The notes: a model not told the origin generated them from the letters alone. A stretch of 64,000 nt of DNA from Ashinkailepas kermadecensis (GCA_034440615.1 JAOTOM010004040.1:1-64000); one strand, 5' to 3'; shown: positions 31,727 to 43,295, counted from the first letter of the stretch. Numbers and translations are program-made.

Positions 31727-31734
31727 CTCGTCAC

Positions 31735-32932
31735 GAAGGTTCATGGACAGCAAATGCGATACACGAAATAACGCCCTCGCATGGCACATCAATTTTTCCT
31801 TCGGAACGCGGTGCTTGTTCATAACCGCCTTACGACCGCGTCTACTATTGTGCATAACGCCATATTGGGCAGATTATGGAGCAAGAAATCCCACCCAGTG
31901 AAAATTCCTCCCAGTGATCATCCCCAGCGAAAATTCATTAGAGAAGGCCCTGCGTCAATGAATGCCGACGCCAATACAAAACGCCTCTGGCGAACTCGTC
32001 GCTGAATACGAATACGAATGCGACGTTAACTTGACGTACGTGCTTAAGGCTGCCCATGACTTCCCTCAATGGTCTTGAAGCTACCCAAGGACACCCAGAG
32101 TCGCATTTGTTCAATATATATCAATATATGAGCAGGGAAATGCAACGTAAGATGTATAAAGCCTTGCGATAATGCAAATTTGTTGCCAAGCGGAGCGCAA
32201 TTTCCCCCAATCGAAAACAAAAGTTGGTCAAGGTTCATGTCAATCAAGAATGGCCTGGAAGCAAAAATTCTAGCGTTTGCTGAATTACCTTTCGGAGATT
32301 TTGTGACGACAGATAGCCTGTGAAGCCCGTTGATTGGCTAGATGGACTTTTAGTATCTTTGGTGATTCTCTTTGTAAATGATTAAGTATAATTTTGCGGC
32401 GATGATACTCAGGTAGCTGAGGTTTGAGGGGACACGGACAAAATGTAGGGGGCAAATCGCCACTTTTCAGAAATTGGGGGGGGGACATGCCCCCAGCCCC
32501 CCCTCCCCAGTTGCTACACCCATGCATTTGAGCCTTCCTCGTTGCTTTACCTCCGTATAAGTGCTGCCAACTTACAACTATCTTTTCTTTGTGATACAAT
32601 GCACCGTTCTAAGCAAAAGTCACTTCCGCTACCTGAACTATATAAATATTTATTTTTGCTGCTTTCTCCATTGCAACTCCCTTTAACTAGGTGGGAATTT
32701 TCACTCCACTAGGTGGGACGCATCCTACTTAGTTAACATGTTAGAGGAAGCCCTGGCTCACGATGCCCGCGATTATGCACGACCACGTGAGAAATACCTG
32801 GAGGTAGGGTGGCTTGCGATCACGGTGGTGGGTTACGTTAACAAACTGACGTCGTGCGACACCTTGGTTAGCCGATCTCTACTAACCGATGCGGGCTCTG
32901 GTCCCTTCCCTCACCTCGCAAGCAAGAAAAAC
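31735..32932. other. Intergenic with short duplicated motif
   Basis: 32676-32755 and 33596-33690 share a motif (ACTAGGTGGGA, CACTAGGTGGGACGCA, GTTAGAGGA.GCCCTG). A G-run/C-run region at 32470-32515 ends in a CATGGGTGTAGCAACTGGGG-type (reverse complement) terminus. No gene. Confidence 0.45.
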
Positions 32933-33051
32933 GCGACGACGACACCCTGTGTTCCCAGGCGGTCACCCATCTAAGTACTAGCCGGGCGCGAGGCTGGTTA
33001 GCTTCAGTGATCGGACGGGAACTGGTGTGTTCAGCATGGTATGGCCGTTGC
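32933..33051 (-). rRNA. 5S ribosomal RNA gene (119 bp)
   Basis: On the minus strand: ACGGCCATACCATGCTGAACAC, GTTCCCGTCCGATCACTGAA, the box A region AGCTAACCAGC, and the box C region TTAGATGGGTGACCGCCTGG followed by GAACACAGGGTG. Length 119 is canonical. The terminal helix GCAACG/CGTCGC pairs with one mismatch. A TTTTT pol III stop follows immediately at the 3' side (32927-32931). It is isolated, not in a tandem array. It has several changes from usual 5S loops (CAGCCTCGCGCCC), so it may be a dispersed variant or a pseudogene. Confidence 0.85.
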
Positions 33052-33404
33052 ACGTGGCGGACTGTCAGCTCATGCCAAGCCGTTCATCATTTACTTACAC
33101 GGGTGTCGCTCTAAAGATGATTTGGGGGAGGAGTAGCCAAGGACAATGCAGATACTCCTCGAAATGGGCACTCATCGGATTTCGCTCACTAGGTTTTGCG
33201 CATTTGGAAAACTTGGGTTGCATCTTTTTACAGCTGTGAGCCGTCTTGCTTCTGGTCTTATCGGTGCCTACACATGGGTGTACCCACGGCTTTGAAATTG
33301 CAGGGACAAACCAGGGGCGTGGTAAGTTTGGGCAGGATAGAGAGGTAAGCCCCGCCCCTCCCCCGGAAAAAGTGAAACGTGGAACATTAGACATTTGAGC
33401 CTTT

Positions 33405-33574
33405 TATTAATTGGGCGGTTCACCACGCACTTTATGCTCACGGTTAATAGCGCCGCCCACTCCGTTTCACCGGTGGGCTGCGGGATTGGGAAATGTCCCA
33501 GTGGCGCGAGTGTTGAACCCGGGACCTTCGTATCCAGCACTCAACACTTTAACCACTGGGTCACCCCCGCCCAC
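33405..33574 (-). mobile_element. F3 SINE, minus strand
   Basis: The head on the minus strand is GTGACCCAGTGGTTAAAGTG; box B is CCCGGGTTCAACACTCG. The tail hairpin is GGGCGGCGCTATT...GTGAACCGCCCAATTAAT. Target duplication TTGAGCCTTT at 33395-33404 and 33575-33584. A related uninterrupted TTTGAGCCTTCCTCGTTGCT occurs at about 32527. Confidence 0.9.
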
Positions 33575-34080
33575 TTGAGCCTTTCTCATTGCTTTGACCT
33601 CTAACTAGGTGGGATTTTTCACTCTACCAGGTGAGATTTCACGGCACTAGGTGGGACGCAGCCCACCTAGCTAACAAGTTAGAGGAGGCCCTGTCCCACG
33701 GTGAATGAACGCCAATCCCATGTAATTTTTTCACAAGGGACATGCCTCCAGTTCCCTGTAGCCACCCCTCCTGGCTGAACCGTGGGCTGTATTGTGAGAC
33801 ACCCGGGTTAAGAGACCCACCTCAACCTTACCAAGGCGCATTACTTTCCACGTACCTTTTTAATCCTTCGGAAGCATCTTTCGAGCCACACTTGTGGTAA
33901 CGGAAATGTATCATCTGCTGTTTTGCGAATGGTGAGAAGAGCGATTTTTAGAGGCGTGCATTGCGAATGAAGCTCCTATTTTAAGAATATATCAGTAGAG
34001 TTCGACAGATGGCAAAATGTAACCTTGCAACGAATGTGGCGCACAACACGCAGAACAAGACGAAATTGGTCCTTAACGTT

Positions 34081-34230
34081 GGTTGGTTATTGGTTTTACG
34101 ATACGTCGACCGTTGAGCCGGCAATCTCTCACTCCGATTGGTCGCGGGCAAAGAGTAGCGACAGGTGAGATTCGAACCCACAATCTTTCGATTGTGAGAC
34201 GAGCATCTAACCCCTAGACCACCCGTCCTC
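34081..34230 (-). mobile_element. F1 SINE, minus strand
   Basis: Full-length F1 (box B GGGTTCGAATCTC). Target duplication TTAACGTT at 34073-34080 and 34236-34243. It is slightly shortened in the middle of the body. Confidence 0.9.
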
Positions 34231-36206
34231 TGCATTTAACGTTGGATGCCGGTGTATGTCACCGGCGATGGTGACGTGTCGATGGTGTCGATCAAGACCC
34301 TTAACATATATGGGTGTCGATGATGGATTTTGATCAAAGATTTTGATTTTCCCCGGTAGGTAGATTCATGTCCTGTTCTGATCTGATCGGTTATAATCCT
34401 TTTCATCTGACAGTCGTGAGCGCTTGATAGCTCGTTCCTCATTCTCATTCGTGGTGATTTCGGTCGGTTGCGGAGACGTGTTCGGAGTAGCGATTTGAGA
34501 AAAATTCAATCATTGCCTTCATCTTCAATATCACAATAACCAAGGTGAGTGTGGCCTTAACCTCCAGGATTTATGGGTGACTGAATTATCTGGATGTATG
34601 ATGAAAACAGTGCTAATGCAGTGGTGATGACTTGATATCAAAATGGAGATTTGTTTTGTTTTGGTAATTTGCTTTCTAAGGTGATTTTTACATTCTTGAA
34701 CTTTCTTTTTCAAATACAATGCTTATGAATGGTTAGCATGATGTGACCACTCATTTCCTCTACAAATGGATACCTTTCAGTTGGTAGGCAAGTGCAGTTG
34801 ATGTATCCTGAAACCAGAGTGGGAAACTTACTTTCCGGGTTGGGAGTCTGAGTGCATACAGATTTCTTCCGGAGTACATTTTCATGGACATTGTTTTTAT
34901 GCATGGAATCTGTTTACCAGTAACCGACCGGAAAAACCTAAATCAGTACCTACATAATATGCATAAGTAATATCATTCTCATTTTTGGTCAAATAAAATG
35001 CCAAAACATATGAACAAAGAAGGGAACAATGGATGGCACTGCCCGGCAGTGACCCGTAATAATCAGCACTGTTTCGTTTCCTATAACTCACAGGAGAAAT
35101 GCGTTTTCCTTTCACTGTTGGTCTCAGTACAATGCTAGCCATATGAAAAATAAACAAAAATACTTCACACTTCACCCTCAGCTCAGAGTGCATACCTACC
35201 TACGCAGCCAATTTCCCACGTAATACGAACGCAACTCCGCTACCTCACACAAAGCAGTTGCATGTGATCAAAGCAAAGGATCAGTCAAGGTCTTGTGTTT
35301 ACTGTTAACTTGTGTGGACACTGTTAACCATGTGTTCAAAGTTGCTAATGGTTATGACATCACATACAAAATACCTTGCATTGATTGGTTGACAGACAGA
35401 TTTCAGAACAGAAAATGCTAACGCAGCCAATTCTGATCGGTGGACTCCGGAGATGTCTCTTAAAACTCAAAGTTTCCCACTATAGGGTGGCAGGAACACA
35501 GGTATTCTGAGATGTGGCTCCAGAGCCAGAGAACAGTGTTCTCAGTGCGCATGCGTATCATCTTGCAAGTTGCTGTTGGTGCGTTGTTGTTGGCAATTCC
35601 GGTGGTTGAGATTGATGGAGTGTGTGAAGCTGTGGTCCGGATGCTGACTGCTACAAAACTTGATTAGTTTGAGTGGTGACCGTAAGTGGAATAACCAGTG
35701 TTTTTTTTTGGTGTCATTCTGTGTTTGTTTTTATTGATATCTTTGTTCCCACATTTGTGTCTGAGTACATGTGAAGCCCATCCTATCCAGTATGAACCAG
35801 GAGTGCAAAAATGTTTTCAGAGATATAATCTCTTAAGAAGTGCCTTAATTCCCACCCTGGAAACCCAAATTGAAATCAATCAGTTGGCAGGCAAAGTAAT
35901 GCCAAAAAGGAGGCTTGGAGTTGGATAATATACCCATGATCAAAAATAATGTCTAAAAAACGAATATGGTACATTAACTAACATAACCTAACCTAACTTC
36001 CCATGTAAGGAAACAATCCTTTAAAAAGGAAAATGTTCAAACAACTATCCCCCCACAAAAAAAGTCAACCTAGGATAACAACATAGCCTAGCCTAAGGTA
36101 AAAATGTTGTGGTGGATGGTATGAGATGTATTCTAGTAGATGTATGCCTTTAAGCAGATGGTTTGAAATTTGATATTTGAAATTTGACATCGACAGTTCA
36201 AAATTT
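34231..36206. other. AT-rich intergenic, one MITE half
   Basis: MITE-family left arm at about 34690-34800 (AATACAATGCTTATGAATGG). CCTAACCTAAC motif at 35985. No gene recognised. Confidence 0.45.
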
Positions 36207-36715
36207 AAGTAAATTTGTAGCTGATGGTATTTTTTAATTCCTTTTTTAATACTATGTTTATGCATTCCCTGAACATGATGTGACCAATCATGTTCTTTGC
36301 AAATGCATAGGTACTTATCAGTTAGAATGTAAAATGGTATTATTGCAGTTTAAGGTAACCACAAGACAAGTTTTGCACATATTTACTTCCATGAAGCATA
36401 CAAAGGGATTTAGGTAAGTTTGGTTGCGTTAGGGTTTTGTTGTAAGTTAGGTTTTTGTCTTTAAAAAAAAAAAATTTAAGTCTTCAAAAATAGTTGAGGC
36501 TAGCTTAGGTTAGGTTAGGTCTTTATTTGAACATTTTGTAGCACAAAATTGGAAATTTTCAATTTTTACAAAAACAGGTTGATTTCTTGCATTTGCAAAA
36601 GTATGCATTTGCAGAGGAAATAATTGGTCATATCATGTTCAGCACTTTCATAAACATTACATTAGAAAAAGAAATTCTATGAAATCAGAAATTTACCCTA
36701 AACTGCAAATTTACC
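36207..36715. mobile_element. Long-TIR MITE, 0.5 kb copy
   Basis: Left arm AAGTAAATTTGTAGC...ATACTATGTTTATGCA and right arm ...TTCATAAACATTACATTAG...CTGCAAATTTACCAG are inverted repeats of about 100 bases. The core GTTTAAGGTAACCACAAGAC is followed by TTAGGTTAGGTTAGG at about 36500. Confidence 0.75.
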
Positions 36716-38430
36716 AGCAAAACAAGACCAAAAATGGGAATGAAATTGAGTAAACTAGCATAAAAGTAGGTGGTGGTAACAAGCATACCCCACTTTATTG
36801 GAGATCAGCAAAACAATACAGATCTCTCCAGTCTGCATGCTCTACATCACATTCTGATCTGCGCCACATGAGTTGTTGGTGCAGTTGGAGTGTGGTGGTG
36901 GAAGTTTGAATCCTGGGGTGGCTTCACTTTCAACCTGATCACACAGTTAATGGTCAGGGCTGTTGCCTAATGTTACACTTTAGGTTATTTTACACTAGCA
37001 TATGAGCTGCTTGATGTACTAATATTTGTCTATGAAAGTAAATAGGAGTGAATGCTCATTTGGGCCATCTGAAATTGTTATGGTGAAACTTTGTCTCTGG
37101 AGGGGTGCTTCAGGCTGAAAACTGAGGGGCATTCAAGAGCACTGAAGGGCAGACTTCTTTCAAGGCACAACTCTGGCCGAAAACCTGATGGGACACTGGG
37201 GAAGCACATGCCCCCATCTGCTCCATCCCAGAAACAATTGAAGGGGATACAGATGAACTGGATCCACTGAGATGGTTCGATGATAGCTTTGTGCTGCCAT
37301 ACAGTAAAACCTCTCACTTTCTACCAACATTCAACTTTTGGTATCCTCAAATGAAAGTGAGTCATACACCTACCTTACAGTGAGGGTTTGTGACACCATG
37401 AAAACATTGCATCCATATCCAGTTGTTTATTTAAACAGCCTGATTCCATATGCATCACATTCTGTTACATTTTGAGTGCAAGCAATGCTACCATAGGAAG
37501 TGCTGATGTTCCCGGTCAGCATGCCTCTCACATAGCACCCATCGGAGGGGGGGCAGCAGTTTCCAGTTCCTAAGATCTCTGAAACTACTGAAACCAGAAG
37601 CACACAATTTTGAGGAATTACGGGAGTGGTGAACTCGCTGCTGTATGCATTTCATGACCTTAGGTCAATATCTTCAGGGTCAAATGAGGTCACAATCAGC
37701 CTCCACTCCACCCCAGCCTGTATTCCCAGGGGTCCCAAGTTGGTCCAAGACTATATGTATGTATGGTCGCTACATTCGGTAGTACAGAGCGTGCATACTA
37801 TCACTATGGTCGGTAGTGCAGACTGTAAGTATGCTCGGTATGGCCAGCATAAAAAGTAATGGTCAAAATATAGTAAAAGGATGTAACATAGCCTAAGCTA
37901 ACCTAGCCTAACCTTCTATGTGGGGAAGCAAGTTTTCTTTAAATGGAAGTTTTCCAAACATTTTTATTTCTCAAAAACTTTCAATTTAAAAAACTTAACG
38001 ACAACCTAGCCAACCTAAGCTAACCTGAACTGTTCTTGAAATGAAAATTGACAATTTTTCTAACTTAGCATAAAAGCCTAAGCTGACTTAATCAAAATGA
38101 ACCTCTATGCTTCATGGAGGTAAAATGTGTGTAAAACTTGTCTTGTGGCCACCTTAAACTGAAAGAATACAGAAAATTATTGATGTGGCACTTGATCCAT
38201 GTGTGTGTTATGTGGGATCAATTTAATAGGTCTAGGCAGTTATTGGCGCATGTGTAGGGTGTTTGTGGATAATTTCTTTGGGACTTGGAACAAACAAAAA
38301 AACTAGCAAAACAAAACTGAACCCAGTGGTTTGCTGCATGGAGGTAAGATGTGTGTAGAACTTGTTTTGTGAATACCTTAAAGCACAATTATACATAAAT
38401 AGCATACACAAACTTAATCCAATTAATGAA
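36716..38430. other. Intergenic with dispersed repeats
   Basis: 37245-37500 is similar to 26950-27230 (shared ACATTGCATCCATATCCAGT and CATTCTGTTACAT). 37540-37700 resembles the reverse complement of the right part of the piggyBac-like MITE (shared CATGACCTTAGGTCAATATC). MITE cores in minus orientation lie at 38100-38160 and 38330-38395. No gene. Confidence 0.5.
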
Positions 38431-38642
38431 GGATTTCAAGAAATATATGCAAGAATAGTAGAATAGAATAGGAATACAAATAGAAAGAATAAGAACAGCT
38501 CTTACTCAGAAAAGCATATAGATATGCTAGAAAGACTGCAATACCAACAAAGCCACTAGACTTATCAGTGGGTTAGGTAATCTAGAATATGGAGAAAGGC
38601 TTATGGCCTTAGCTATGTACTCACTGAAGTATTGGAGATTAA

Positions 38643-39578
38643 CACCCGCACTGCAGGGGGGGTGGGCGAAATCCGCCCACCCCTCCGGTTTTTCGTACAT
38701 AACTGCAGATTTTACCGGTCGATATACGCGATTTTCTGCGTACCTGCTTAGAAATGGCCGGCGCGTCGTTTAAAGTAAGAAAATGGAAATCGAGCGAAAA
38801 TTTTTTGAGTTAGGGGCCGTTTATTAAGTAAGTAAAGACAATTCGTAGTGCCCGACCGCAAAAATCGTCGCTGATGCGCTTCCCGTATATCTGAAAAAGG
38901 GAAGTGTTCTTGCCAACACTAGCAACTTGTTTGATGTATATTGATATGCTATATAGTTTCAAGGTCATGTTAGGTCACCGAGGTCAATTCAGGTCAAGTT
39001 CATGACAGGTTAATGGAACCAAACTTGGTGAACTGGAATGTTGTCATAAATGCACTACTCTTTGTCATTTGTACTGTTCGTCATTGCATTTCCATACTTT
39101 ATTCATGTACTTCACTCCTTTCTTCGCGAAGCCGATTGCGCCGAGCTGCCCGACGGAGCAGTCGGGCCGGCGGCCCGGTTCCGGTAACTGGAACAGGTAA
39201 CTGACCTGATAAAGTGCTGCTATATAGGTGACCTGAGGTCAAATATCGGGTCTAGCATCTGTATTGCATCATTCGTAATGTCCAAAACATCATTGATGCC
39301 CATTTTAGAGCATTTAAACACAATCATAGCGATCCATAACAATGACAAGCCAAGCCACGCAAAACAAGAAAGTTTTGACAAATGTGACCTCATTTGACCT
39401 TGAAGATATTGACCTAAGGTCATGAAATTCGCACACAATAGAGTTCACTACCGTACACATCCACCCTGCGAATTTCGTGCCTCCAGCTTTCATAGGAGCC
39501 GAGATCTTAGGGGGGGGGAGGCGGAATCCGCCCCCCCCTCCAGTGCGCGTAATTTTCAGAGGCCCTCCAGGGCGCGTG
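38643..39578. mobile_element. piggyBac-like MITE (936 bp) with TTAA target duplication
   Basis: Flanked by TTAA at 38639-38642 and 39579-39582. Termini ACACCCGCACTGCAGG and ACACGCGCCCTGGAGG (reverse complement of the right end) match at 13 of 16 positions. Just inside the left end is a GGGTGGGCG/CGCCCACCC hairpin; a GGCGGATTCCGCC palindrome is near the right end. TTAA duplication is diagnostic of the piggyBac superfamily. No transposase frame. Confidence 0.85.
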
Positions 39579-39731
39579 TTAAGGGTGATATGATTGAAAT
39601 GTATCAAAGCATTAAAGGGCTAAGATCACATCAATCTGAATGGTGCCTTTCTATTTAGAGTATCATGTATATAGCAATCATGAATTCAGGTTAAACCAGT
39701 TGTGGTGCAGGACAGATAAGTGACAACAGGT

Positions 39732-39778
39732 GCTGTATAACCTAGGCAGTTGATGCGCCCCTAAACCCCAATAACAAC
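39732..39778 (+). mobile_element. Solo SINE-tail hairpin element 5 (47 bp)
   Basis: GCTGTATAACC, GGCAGTTGATGCGCCCC, TAAACCCCAATAACAAC. Perfect 14-bp target duplication AAGTGACAACAGGT at 39718-39731 and 39779-39792. Inserted into LINE sequence. Confidence 0.88.
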
Positions 39779-40109
39779 AAGTGACAACAGGTCCTCAGTC
39801 AATGTTGTTGTCAGAGTTGTCCATCAATGGAATAGGCTGCCTACTGATGTTGTGGGGAGTCCCTCATTAAATGCGTTTTAAAATAGGATGGACTAATTTT
39901 TGTTGGGCCAGAAAATTATGTTTTGAAGTTCTAATTAGTAGTGGGTGGGGTGAGATTTATGCCAAGCAGGTGTGCATGGTACAGGCATGGAAGGAGTTTG
40001 AAAATTGTTGGTATATTGTACATTGGCACAATTATTGAATATACACACTGTCACAGAAACAGAGAGGAGGAGGGTGGTTGGTCACCTCTCCTCCTGGTCA
40101 GACATTGGG

Positions 40110-40215
40110 TTATGATCATGATGATGGTGGTGATAATCATGATGGTGATCATGATGATGGTGGTGGTCAATATTATGGGGGTGATCATGATGAGATGGTG
40201 ACCATGAGGATGATC
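40110..40215. repeat. (GATGATGGT)n low-complexity tract
   Basis: Imperfect ATGATGGTGGT/ATCATGATG units; frames across it are methionine/valine repeats. Confidence 0.85.
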
Positions 40216-40979
40216 AAGTTACACATGCAGCCTCCTGGGTTCAAGTGTTGGCAATAAGAGAACAAATCAGGGTTGTACATGTAGTATTGGGCACATGCAT
40301 ATGTGATTCTTGTTCTCTTCAATGATATCCTGTTGCTGTCCACCGACAATACACTGAAGACATCATGCTTGACACGATCAATCACCAGGGACACTTATAC
40401 CAGGGGGACATGTGTGCAAGGAACAAAGCATATTGCACATCAAACAGCAGGTATATTTTATTGCACCTTATTGCCACTCGTACAATGTGCTGTTAGTTGT
40501 GTCTTTATGCACAGCTCAGAAATGAGAAACATTGACAAATTTAAATTAAGCAGAACAGAACCACGTCTCTGAGAAATGGAAGAAATGCATCAAGCATACA
40601 GCGGTCCGAATTCCAAGCAGCGGTTTCAGAGATAGAGGTACTTTACAAACACCACATACTGGCGGCAAGGGGTGGATGTAAGGGGGCACTATGGTCACGC
40701 CCCCCTCCCCCCCCCTCCCCACCCAATTGAAAGATGGCGCTCCTCTGACTGGGAAACTCGCCCAGTCAGAAAGGCTTGTGTGCGCCCCACCGCTCAATTG
40801 TTTGTTTCCCAGCCAGAGAAGACTGGGATGGTCAGTTGGCAACTGGCCCGATAAGGCCTCAGAGACGCAGCGCAGGGCAGCTCTGCGGTGCATCGACAGC
40901 ATGTTCAGCTCTCAGTTAAAATCCTGCCATTCAGCTAGAATTCATGGGTCGGGTGTCGTGGGGTCAGAGTCTATGCAAC
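40216..40979. other. Intergenic before block B
   Basis: C-run at 40700-40720 within a region that resembles a transposon end. No gene recognised. Confidence 0.4.
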
Positions 40980-41389
40980 TAGTTCTACTTATCAAAATGT
41001 ACACAAAGCCATCCCGGGAAGAATTCTGAATGCATTTCATTTTTTTAATCTCAAATAGCCAGAATTAAACATTTCTATGTAGCTTATTTTTGTATCCATT
41101 TTGGGTCCGTAGGTGTAGCAAAATGATGATCTTCAAGCCCTTCAAGAATGGCTAGAAAATAGGTTTTATGTGTCGGCAGGGTACTTGTCAGATTTGGGAT
41201 GTATGTTCACACCTCAGGTGTGCGCTGGTGCATTTGATGTGCATTCCCAGAGCAATGCCAACCAATCGGAAACCTTCAGATGTGAATAATGGAATACTTG
41301 TTGTATTTTGGGCTGACCAGCATTGTGATAGCTGGTGTGCATCTCCAGAGCATCTCCAGAGAATCCAGAGCAGGGTCATTTCTCCAGCC

Positions 41390-42030
41390 CATGTGTCCTG
41401 ATGTAGCCCCAGGGGGTGGCTGAGTGTCACATTGCCAGCCAGCGTCCGACCTGTATCACCCCATGTGTCCTGATGTAGCCCCAGGGGGTGGCTGAGTGTC
41501 ACATTGATGGCCAGCGTCCGACCTGTATGTAGCCTCATGTGTCCTGATGTTTCCCCAGGTGCCCCTTGTGTCCTGATGTAGCCCCAGGGGGTGGCTGAGT
41601 GTCACATTGCCAGCCAGCGTCCGACCTGTATCACCCCATGTGTCCTGATGTAGCCCCAGGCGCCCCTTGTGTCCTGATGTAGCCCCAGGGGGTGGCTGAG
41701 TGTCACATTGATGGCCAGCGTCCGACCTGTATGTAGCCTCATGTGTTCTGATGTTTCCCCAGGCGCCCCTTGTGTCCTGATGTAGCCCATCTGACCTGCA
41801 TCGCCCCATGTGTCCCGATGTAGCCCCAGGGGATGGCTGTGTATCACATTGATGGCCAGCATCTGATCTGTATGTAGCCTCATGTGTCCTGATGTTTCCC
41901 CAGGTGCCCCTTGTGTCCTGATATAGCCCATCTGACCTGTATCGCCTCATGTGTCCTGATGTTTCCCCAGGTGCCCCTTGTGTCCCGATGTAGCCCATCT
42001 GACCTGTATCGCCCATGTGCCCCCAGGGCA
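41390..42030. repeat. Minisatellite upstream of CASD1 exon 1, copy B
   Basis: Same unit as 13210-13607 but longer. About 72-base units with TGTCCTGATGTAGCCCCAGG and CAGCGTCCGACCTGTATC. The exon 1 reading frame stays open back into the array as far as about 41911. Confidence 0.9.
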
Positions 42031-42039
42031 CTGCGGCGG

Positions 42040-42333
42040 ATGACCTTCTCTCCGGCCAGCGTGCGCAGCATGACTGTCGAGTGCGTGGCGGGCGACGACG
42101 CCGGCAGCGGCACCAGCACCAGCAACGGCAGCGGCGGCGGCAACTGCGAGCCGCGCGCCAACCTCACCCACTCGCTGCTGCACCGGTTCAACGCCGACAC
42201 GGCGCGCCACGTGGCCGCCGCGCTGGTGGTGCTGTTCATCAGCTACCACGGCCTGGTGCGGCTGGTGTACGGCACCGACAGCTGCGTCTGGCTGCTGGCC
42301 AGGGGCGAGTACCACGCCGGCGAGGCCTGGCAG
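42040..42333 (+). CDS. CASD1: CASD1 coding exon 1, copy B
   Basis: 98 codons from ATG at 42040 (MTFSPASVRSMTVEC) to the donor CAG|GTGGGT at 42333/42334, phase 0. Features are as in copy A: Gly/Asn/Ser linker (shorter here), NLTHS glycosylation site, anchor HVAAALVVLFISYHGLVRLV and CVWLLARGEYHAGEAWQ. This ATG is in frame here but not in copy A; the shared internal ATG at 42070 could be the true start in both. Differences from A include V/I and A/V in the anchor. The 43-bp donor repeat is present once. Confidence 0.87.
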
Positions 42334-42470
42334 GTGGGTGGCGAGGGCAGGGTGGCGGGGGCGATCCAGTTCCATCTAGTTCCACACGATTATACCTCAC
42401 GATTATACGTTCCACACGATAGACTGTATAAACTCCACACGATTATACGTTCCATGCCTCTGAGGAACGA

Positions 42471-42502
42471 GATGCACTAGTGCCTCAGATCACTAGTGCA
42501 TC
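42471..42502. other. Perfect 12-bp hairpin in intron 1 (copy B)
   Basis: Identical to 14153-14184 (GATGCACTAGTG / CACTAGTGCATC). Confidence 0.8.
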
Positions 42503-42554
42503 ACTAGCTGCCTTCGTGGCCCGAGTCCCGCATTCGACGGAAGGACGCTGCAGC

Positions 42555-42747
42555 GGCGAGGACGGCCGAGTGGTTAAGGTATTGCGCTCTGAGTGCAAAA
42601 GGTCTCGGGTTCAACACTCGCACCACTCGGGACATTTCCCAGCCCCGCGGCCCACCGGCGAAACAGTGTGGGCGGCGCCATTAGCCGTGGTCGTGCATAA
42701 AGTGCGTGGAGAACCACCCAATAGGCAAACCCACGAACAGGGGAGAC
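42555..42747 (+). mobile_element. F3 SINE (tRNA-Leu/Ser-like head), copy B
   Basis: GGACGGCCGAGTGGTTAAGG head, better preserved than in A. Box B CTCGGGTTCAACACTCG. Tail GGGCGGCGCCATTAGCC...GAGAACCACCC. Confidence 0.82.
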
Positions 42748-42945
42748 TACCACACCAGCGAGGCCTGGCAGGTGGGTGACTAGGGAAGATTACCATGCTG
42801 GGGAGGCCTGGCAGGCGGTTGGCGATGGGAGAATATCATGCCTAGGAGTCCTGGCAGTTGGTTGACCAGGGAGGAGTACCATGTTGGGGGGCCTGGCAGG
42901 TGGATGGCGAGGGGCGAGTACCATGCCGGCGAGGCCTAGCTGGTG
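42748..42945 (+). repeat. Decayed exon-end/donor repeat units, copy B
   Basis: AGGCCTGGCAGGTGGGTGAC and similar at about 42760, 42805, 42848, 42890 and 42930. These correspond to 14425-14630 in A. Confidence 0.7.
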
Positions 42946-43295
42946 GGAGGTAGATTGCTGCTGGGAAACTGCTGAACTGAGCAATGGTGAAAGTCGTTCG
43001 GTGTATGGAAGGCGCGTTTTTTTCTTCAGTTTCGCTGCGGCTTCCGCGCGGCTGTGTTTGCGAACATAGCACCGCCATGAAGCGGACGATCTGTGTTTGA
43101 CCTGGACCTGGACTCTTGTGTTTTTGACCATGGTCTTGCAGCACTCGAGATATGTAGCGGCAGACATCTACAGGTACAGATACACCTACAGATATGTAGG
43201 TGCGCCATGCCGTCGCTGCGTGAACCGGGGTCGGATCCAGGGCGTGGGAGTGGGCAAAGCACGCTACTGCACCATCGCACACCTGAGGTGTGAGG

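Larger units (their letters stand above)
38431..40040 (+). mobile_element. L2/CR1-like LINE 3' fragment with nested insertions
   Basis: 38500-38640 reads as the LINE C-terminal region (TRLISGLGNLEYGERL, then MYSLKYWRL). The frame resumes after the MITE at 39583 (DMIEMYQSIKG), and the coding end is at 39798-39890 (VVHQWNRLPTDVVGSPSLNAF). The 3' UTR is similar to 2015-2200. Two later insertions split it: a TTAA-flanked MITE (38643-39578) and a solo hairpin element (39732-39778). Confidence 0.75.

Noticed and set aside
40110..40215. Possible CRISPR-like or regulatory array
   Set aside because: Simple GATGATGGT microsatellite; no spacers, and the genome is eukaryotic. No CRISPR array exists in the window.
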